The notes below the pieces were generated by a model. It saw only the letters and a program-made list of their open reading frames with translations. It searched no databases and was not told the DNA's origin. From the NCBI GenBank assembly GCA_900617975.1, contig UZAE01013677.1, forward strand, positions 5,501 to 15,712: a stretch of DNA of 10,212 nt, read 5' to 3'. Positions within the stretch are counted from its first letter, which is position 1; every line of letters starts with the position of its first letter. This stretch comes from Rodentolepis nana (Eukaryota; Platyhelminthes; Cestoda; Cyclophyllidea; Hymenolepididae). Below are positions 1-7,300 of the stretch, piece by piece. Both the position numbers and the translations under genes were made by a program.

Positions 1-8
1 CAGGAAGT

Positions 9-1317
9 ATGGATGACTATGGCAGTGGCGACTCAGGAGGATCAAACAGTAGCTATCGAAAAAGGCTCTTAGAACAGAGAAAGTACGGAAAGACTCCTAG
101 TTCGGCCAGGTTATCGGGTGAAATATCTATCATGCGAGCTGGATATGAGAATGCAATGGCCAATCGATCATCTACTTTACCATATAAGCGACGTGGAAGT
201 TGGCATGTTGATCGAGAATCAAACTTTTCTACTCTGGATTTAAATAATTCACGTAATCACTGGAGTAGATCTAGATGGAGAAGCTTTAGTCCAGAGCGTC
301 TGGTAGTAGATACGACCCATGAAGGTGGTCCCCCTGCACTAGCCTCAGAAACTAGATGTCTTCGTTCTCAAAGTCTTCACAGTAAACATCTTCGAGAACT
401 GGCTAAGTCAACAGAGCAATTGTCGACAGGATTTCTGGACAATTATAAAGGGATTGAAACGTCTTTCGGTACATTGCGCGCTAGGTTAGACGCTGCTTCG
501 AGCCAAGGATCTGGATTTCGTAGACAAGCTTCGGCAGATCGATTGTTTGGAAGAGATCCCACAGCTGAGCAACTTAGACGGCAGTGTGAACGAGAGCATC
601 GCCGTTTACTGAAGAGTCTAATGTCAGACAGTTGGGAAAAGGGAATGGACCGGCAGTCCAAACCACCCCAACAATATTTCAATCAAACTCCAGGTGTCGT
701 CCTTCCAGTTCAAGAAGCCACTCTCCTTACTGCCCCTCGAACAACCAATCCTCTTACTAACCCAAATCTTGAGAAGCTTCTTAGAAATCCTACACTGATG
801 CAACTTCTTGCCAACCATGCGGCTCAGACTCATCAGACGCCAGATCAAAATAGTCTAGCTGATCAAGTCACCTTAGCAGCAGTTGCTGGAGCTGCAGCGG
901 CAACTGCGATGGCAAACTTCACAAACCCACCAAATGAACAATCCTCCTACTCAAACCTTCCCATTCAAACCCCATCTAATAGAGATGAATACGACTGGAA
1001 TGATCCTGAAACACTAATGGCAGCTTACACGGCCCTTGCAGAAGCTAGTGGAGGCGAGAAAGCATTTCTGGAACAACTTTCACCCGAATTGGCTGCCACT
1101 CTGGTTCATTATCGAGAACAGTTGTCGGAGAAGTTATCTGCTAACGAAGGTGGAAAGATGCCAGTAGCGTCGGGTGCAACAATTCCTGTTGCTACTTCAA
1201 CTGGAACTATGACTTCAGTGAATAACAATTCTGTATTTACTGATACTGGAAATCACCACTCTGGTGTCATGCTTGAAGATGTTTCACGTCATACGGGAAT
1301 GGATAAGGATATAGTGG
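9..1317 (+). CDS. Exon 1: long low-complexity N-terminal segment
   Basis: Encodes residues 1-436 plus one base of 437. The frame is open up to the window edge before the ATG. Bases 1-3 (CAG) could be a splice acceptor, giving an exon from base 4 with incoming phase 1, so I cannot tell a true start from an internal Met. The donor is GTGG|GTGAGT at 1317/1318. Reading on would reach a stop at 1413-1415 after a tract unlike the rest. The protein is Ser/Arg-rich early, with a basophilic RRGS site at 61-64. It has a basic helical stretch near 190-205, an Ala-rich run at about 287-302, and a likely helical acidic segment at about 325-378. I recognise no domain here. RIM and Piccolo have long disordered regions before PDZ, which fits. 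Confidence 0.8.
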
Positions 1318-4300
1318 GTGAGTTTGAGTTCTATTATTTCCTTCATCATAATTGGGGATACCTGAGGTTGCAAGACGGTTTTAATGACGATCGACCAGAT
1401 TTGGGGACGAGATAGTGGCTTAATTCCGCTGATTGGCCTTGAGCAACTTAATTAAAGTCATAAATTTAAGGAGGGACTTTGGGTGATTTTTAAGAGTGTT
1501 AAAAATGGTAAATGCTTAAGTGTTTGATGCACAATTTTCTGAGAGTACTTTCCCAAAAAAATTGTATTTGAAATGCGTTACTCGTAATATTTTACGCATA
1601 GGCATTTATTTATTTATACTTCACATTCATTAACTTCTGCTGGTATTTTTTACGACTTTTCTTCTCATAAATAAAAATTATTTCCATGGGCCAGGAAGAG
1701 CAAATGACAACATTAGCAATTATTTTGTAAATTTCAAAGATGCAATTACGGATTTGAGCAATCTGTCATTAGTTGCTTTGTAGAATTTGCATAAGAAAAT
1801 AAAAAAGGCATTTAATTGGTGTGATTGAATTAATTCCAACCATTCGCTTTTCGTTCTCCACAGAAAAATGAATAGGAAAGAAGACGAATTCTGTGTGCAT
1901 AACAAAATTTGATTAATTTTATTCAGCGCCCTAATTATGCCGAAAAGTTGGGCCTGGGTATTGCTCAACTTAGAATATCCAAATTCAGTTAAAGTTAAGC
2001 CGGTGAATTCAAAATAAGTTGGTTGCCTGTGTTTTAAAGTGACTTGGAGTTAATGTGTGTTTTGGCAATCTCATAAACCTACGTTCAAGGTCACATCTTA
2101 TTGCGGAAAGAACTCAATTACGGTGGCTATGAAGGTTACAGTTTCGAGTTCCTAGCTTGTATAATAAAAAAAACGTTTTAATTAAGTCAAGACCATTAAA
2201 TCTGGCTGACAAGGGCATAAGCACTTTGCTATACTAAAATGGACTGAGTTTCTCGTATAAATTTGAGTATTTTTTTAAAAGCTTTTACAGTCCAATAGGA
2301 GAAATATTAACGGCTTTAATTTAGGTAGAAGGTAATTGTTTTGAATCCGTTCTTGGGGCAAAAAATGTCAAGGGCCACAATAACCTTTTGCCCGCAATTC
2401 ATATCGAAAGTTTGGGTTTCTCTCTCTTGGTGGGCTGCCGATGATGTTTGTTCTTATGCCATCTCAAATGACAGGCGGTTTGACAGCTATCATTAGCCCT
2501 TTAGGTGACTTTGGGGCCTCACAGAGATGAGGAGGAACATCAAAGTGGCAAAACAGTCGAGAGGGGGACAGAATAATGATTCACAGATGTGAAAGAGACA
2601 GACAGACAGACAGACACAAAGGCAGAGAAAAGATAAGATGAGTACCGTAATAGGGGTCGAATATGACAAATAGTCGGGCCATAAAAGTTTGAAGTGAGAA
2701 GTCAACTGCTGATTAATAGACTCTTTGATGTATGAGTACACGTTACCCAGGGTGCACCACGTGGAGGTAAGTCTATCACGCACCTTATGCCATCTCAATG
2801 AGTAGACGCGCACACAGATAACTACCTTTAAAGCAATTTCCTTAGATGCTCACTTGCGACCAGAATTGCTTCGCTTACTTTTTTCATTAGCTAGCGGCTG
2901 TGTTTACTTGTGCTCAGATGAAACAGCACATTTTTAATTTAAGGTCGGATGTGTTTATATGAAGATTTCCTTAAGGTCATGTGATTGAACCAAAATAACA
3001 CAATTTTTCTTCAGAGTAGGCTAACTTGGTTTCATATTTCGTATTAAATGAAAATAATAATCATATTTTATTATTTTAGAAAGTTTCAAATACTTTTGAA
3101 AATTGTGGAATGATAATCGCTATTAGTGCCAAAAATCTCAAGATATAATCTAAAGGCAGCCTATTTTATGATAGTTTCAGGTTTTTATGACCAATCGGAA
3201 TTGCTTAGTAAATAAAATAAGCACTTTAGGGCCTATATCCGCTCAGCTAATTTACTGTCAATATTAGTGAAAATTATTTCTTTTGTCATTTTTTTCGAAT
3301 TGTGCAGTTCCTAATGGGCGAATGAAACTGCCTACAACTTCAACTAACGACGTCAGCGGTCGAATACGCAATGTGAGTAGAATTTGATATCATCCAGTAG
3401 ACAGGACTGTATTTCAAATGCATTAATTCTGAATTTTCTCTCCCCACACACACACACATACACACACAAGAATTCTGATCTGACACCGACGAAAATTCAA
3501 CGCAAGTCTTACGAGTTCCCAACAAAACGACTCCTTCTAATGCGAAGCTCAAAAGGCAGAAGTAGTAGAGGTAAGGCTATGCTTATTTTTTTTGCGAATT
3601 TTCCCCTATTGCATTGAAAAGTGGGATTGGATTCTCTCCACTTCAAAAACGTTTGACAGCGCGGTGACATACTGTTCTTTCCCCTTCTCCCCCACCCCAT
3701 ACTTTTTTAGGAAATGGATTCGGATTGAAAATTGTCGGTGGACGGCAAAGGCCAGATGGCCGATTAGGCAGTTACGTGGAGCAAATTCACTCAGGCGAAA
3801 CATTGGGCTACCTTCATGGCGAAATATCTGAAGGTACGTTGAAAGCTAAACACATCGTTTGAGGCGTTGTTTATTTTAGCCTTTTCATGCATTCACTACG
3901 GATGCACAGTCATATTTCTGGAGATCATGAAATTAGTAAATCAGTGTGTGTTCTCCATAGTGTTGATCGAGAGCCGTGAATCGATTTGACCAATATCAAC
4001 TGACATGACACAAGATCCGCTTGGTAGAGCTGACAGAAATGAGAGGAACTAGGACGAAGCTTTATTAATCCTTTGAAGTACTCAGACAGTTGGAATGACT
4101 AAGTTGATGAATGCGCGCAAAGAATTAGGTCATACACTGGACATTGGAGTTGGTTTTATGAAAATAAATATTAAGAGGACACTTGGTTTTTGATCGTCTA
4201 TAATAGTTACTCCGTTATTATAAAGCTATCATCTTGGTCTACACATTGAATAGAATGTATAAGCTCAGGTTCCAAACTCCGATGGACAGGGAAAGATGCT

Positions 4301-7300
4301 TAGAAATAATTCATTAATTGATTTTACAATCAAAGTTAACCCTCTCATTTACTTGTCCCAAAGTCGGGTTTTTTTTAAACCGAAAGTGATTTCGTATGAC
4401 CTATCGCGTGAAAACAAAACTGCACACGATTTGATCGCCTAAAGTGTTGATAGCTTGGTTTATATCCACCACGCCCATCAGTCAAGGGAGAGATGGAATA
4501 CGAAAGGTTTGTTTTGGAGGTAACTCGTTAGCTGTAGCTGTACCACCTAATGAGGGCGAAAACGATGTTAATAAAGGAAAAATCTGATAGGGTAATCACT
4601 ATGTTAGTATTTGTGTCCCGTGGGAGTTAATTTATCTTAATGTTTGCTCAATTTTCTCTCACTAAACACCCGCTTTCTCTAATGCTTTGCTTTTAGGAGA
4701 TGAAGTACTTGAGTGGAACGGCGTTGTGCTAACAGGGAAAGGAGCCGCAGAGGTTCAATCGATTGTGGATAGTCCGGCAGATGAAGTGGAACTCTTAGTT
4801 CGAATGTGAGTCGACCTATTGCCATACTGCATTCCTTCATAAATGCAACACTTATTCGGTTGATTTTACTAGAACCATAGGCTAATATTTAAGAAATTCA
4901 AATTCTTATACGATTGCAATACAAGCATTTCTCTATCTATATTTTCCCTGCTTGTTAATTATTTACCATTGTTAAATCTAAAGTTTACATTCTAAATTTG
5001 CGCCAGAGAATGGTGTTTCCCATTTTATGATTTATTTCATAGATAGAAAATAATTTTTTTACAGAAATCCTTCCGAAAACATACGACATCCCCAGGAATT
5101 TCCTCATCATACGTGTTCACGCCGAAGTCCATGCGGTAAGTCACAATTGACCTAAAAATTTCCCTCAATTTGTGAACGATGCGGAAGACACTTTATTGAA
5201 AATATCTATGTTTGACTAATTTCGCACCCATTATTTAATTTATTTTGGTACCATTATTTTCTGTCAAATAACCAAAAATATTGAAAAACTGAGATACGTT
5301 TCAGAATAGTTGCATGGCAGGGTACTTTATTTATATTAAACAAGCATGTTGTGTTAGAAATTGTTGTTTTATGAGTCATTATTTCACTATTATTTAATTT
5401 TCTACAAATTTACACTCAAACAATATAAACCTAAAGGAGGCGTAAAGTAAAGAAATGGTGAAGTCATCCATTCACATCTATGGTCATGCTACAACTTGTT
5501 AGGTTAGCGATCTGTTAGGCTTAGGTAGAAAAAAGTATCTTCTCTATGAACTGAGGTCACGATGGGGCATGTATTGACCATTTGAAATGGAACTTTACAA
5601 GTCCTTTTTGTTCAAATAGGCGTATGCGAAGTGAATTTATTTATATCAAATGGCAAGCGTTTTGAAAGTTATCATTAGCCCTTTAGTTGACTTCAGGCTT
5701 CACAGAGGGGAGGAGGAACATCAAATCGAAAAGTCGATGGAGGGGGGGGGGGGAGGACCGAAGAGTGTTTCAAAGATGTAAAAGAGACAGACACAAATGT
5801 AGAAAAAAAGTGAGCTGAGTACTGTGGAAGAAGTCGAATATGACGTAGAGTAGGGTGATGGAAGTTTGATGTACGAAGTCAACTGCCGGTTAATAGACTT
5901 TTTTGCCGTACGAAGATATGTTGCCCAGGGTTCATTGCATGGAGGTAAGTCTATTGCACACCCTGATTAAAGTAGCTGATAAATCTCCTTTATTTCAGCC
6001 GCTGACACACACCGCTACCAACCTCCCAAACTCTGTCCTTCCCACAATCCAAATCCCCATCTACACGAGAGCCTTCACGGTGGCAATGGTAGTATCAGCA
6101 GTTGCGTTCACCAGCATACCTGTCAACAATCACAACAAGGATCCAGAGGACCTCCCATGCACACTTGTGAGGTGCATCCCATGGGACCCGCGTGTATTCA
6201 CAAACAGCAGCAACAGCAGCAGCAGCAGCATGTGTGTCGATCAGCCGACTGGCCAACAAAGGATACACGCGGCCCCTACGCCCAAAGAGGCGTGATGGAT
6301 CAACAGACACCCAATTCACCGCAGTCTGAACGGAATGCAAACGAGACTTTAGCCAGTCCTTCTACACGGACGGGGAGTTTTTCCCACCGACAGCAGCGTC
6401 ATGTGGTTCCGACAGTGAATATCGCCGACTTTGATGTTGCTGGAGATAGAAGTGCACCGGATACCATCTCACACAACAGTGGAGGTCAGACAGTGAGTGT
6501 TTTTTCTTACTTAAATCTTGAAGTGGATCATTGGTATAAGTTGAATGATTGGGTTCTTAAAACTTAAAGAGAGTGGTTTCGTGAAAGCATTAAAATGGGA
6601 TAATGAGTTTTCAGGTCCATCTAAATTGAATTAACCGGTGATAACGTTGAGAGATTGGTCATTCCGCTTATGAGGAATGTTCTGGTATTTTTTCCCAAAA
6701 TTACCTTTTACTGTGTAGCGGATTGCTACCTTAGTAAAGCCTGACTGACTCAGAAATCTCTATGGCAAATTCTCCAACATCTAGCTAGACTCCCAGAACT
6801 GGCTAAGCTATGGCCCAGCTATAAAGGAAACAGACGTGTAGCACGGAGCACGTTTATTCAGTAGATAAACCACGCAAGAAGTGTGTACAGGAAGGAAACC
6901 CAGTCATACAACATGGCGGATTTGGTAAAACAAGTGAGGGCCCTTGAGCTGCTATTGGCTGCGCGCTCTTGCCCTCAATCCGTACGCGAGGTTGTACGGC
7001 CGCACATCAAGCCTATGAGTACACGCATGCGATGACGTGTCCCACAACAGTTAACTTGGAATTAATTATTCTCTCAATAGCAGATGTATAATATACTCTT
7101 TCAAAAACTAAAGCCTGTCATGTAAGCCCGTTAGTTTTAACACCAATAGAAATCTCCGTCTATACATACTTACTATAAATTGAAGGAATCCAGTTTAAAA
7201 ATACTTTGCCACGAACCTTCAAGCATTGAATATTATCTTCACCTCTGGACATCAGGGTTATTGGAAGAGTTAAGGAGATATATTTTCAAAGTTTTTTGAC

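Larger units (their letters stand above)
2453..2801. repeat. Short direct repeats flanking repeat copy A
   Basis: CTTATGCCATCTCAAATGA at 2453-2471 recurs as CTTATGCCATCTCAATGA at 2784-2801, one base shorter. The pair brackets copy A like a target-site duplication. However, part of the left repeat (ATCTCAAATG) also resembles the start of copy B, so the element boundary is ambiguous. Confidence 0.7.
1318..3307 (+). other. Intron 1 (1990 nt)
   Basis: A phase 1 intron from GTGAGT to TGTGCAG. It is AT-rich and carries stops in all frames at short spacing. The only structured content I see is repeat copy A at 2461-2784, its flanking direct repeats and a GACA microsatellite. Two minus-strand ORFs here (around 1720-1968 and 2493-2813) have no recognisable protein character. 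The second lies across the repeat. Confidence 0.8.
6712..7049. mobile_element. GC-richer insertion-like block, possible solo LTR or miniature retroelement
   Basis: About 338 bp at roughly 50% GC within an intron that is otherwise strongly AT-rich. It begins TGTGTAGCGG and ends CCCACAACA, which reverse-complements to TGTTGTGGG, so the ends are an imperfect TG...CA inverted pair as in LTRs. Flanks TTTAC (6707-6711) and TTAAC (7051-7055, leaving one extra G at 7050) differ by one base, a poor target duplication. A TATA box and a 40-codon ORF lie inside. There is no reverse transcriptase and no convincing primer-binding site. It could equally be another kind of non-autonomous element. Confidence 0.4.

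Noticed and set aside
1318..1675. Read-through isoform after exon 1 (stop 1413-1415, AATAAA at 1670)
   Set aside because: The donor is strong, the extension is intron-like and AATAAA is frequent by chance in these AT-rich introns.
1720..1968. Minus-strand ORF of 82 codons in intron 1
   Set aside because: AT-rich sequence in the middle of an intron, no recognisable motif and no promoter or splice support.
2546..2668. Pol III A-box and B-box-like strings in repeat copy A
   Set aside because: The A-box-like TGGCAAAACAG is absent in copy B and the B-box-like string has two mismatches, so a tRNA-type SINE promoter is not supported.
2493..2813. Minus-strand ORF of 106 codons over repeat copy A
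   Set aside because: Includes a translated GACA microsatellite, and the matching region of copy B has several stops, so coding is not conserved.
4441..4520. Exon-like open stretch in intron 4 ending at GAG|GTAACT
   Set aside because: A 38-nt exon here would break the phase between exons 4 and 5 and interrupt the PDZ fold.
4538..4572. Hammerhead ribozyme-like core (CTAATGA...GCGAAAAC) in intron 4
   Set aside because: The invariant CTGATGA is mutated to CTAATGA, stem II would be a single pair, and I find no stem III partner. Looks like chance or a long-decayed motif.
3834..5998. Introns 4 and 6 have identical lengths (863 nt)
   Set aside because: Their sequences do not align; the equal length is coincidence.
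5903..6295. Plus-strand ORF of 130 codons crossing the exon 7 acceptor
   Set aside because: Runs from repeat copy B into exon 7 in a different frame from the one that satisfies all exon phases.
6800..6815. tRNA A-box-like string in the intron 7 block
   Set aside because: No B box or cloverleaf follows within the needed distance.
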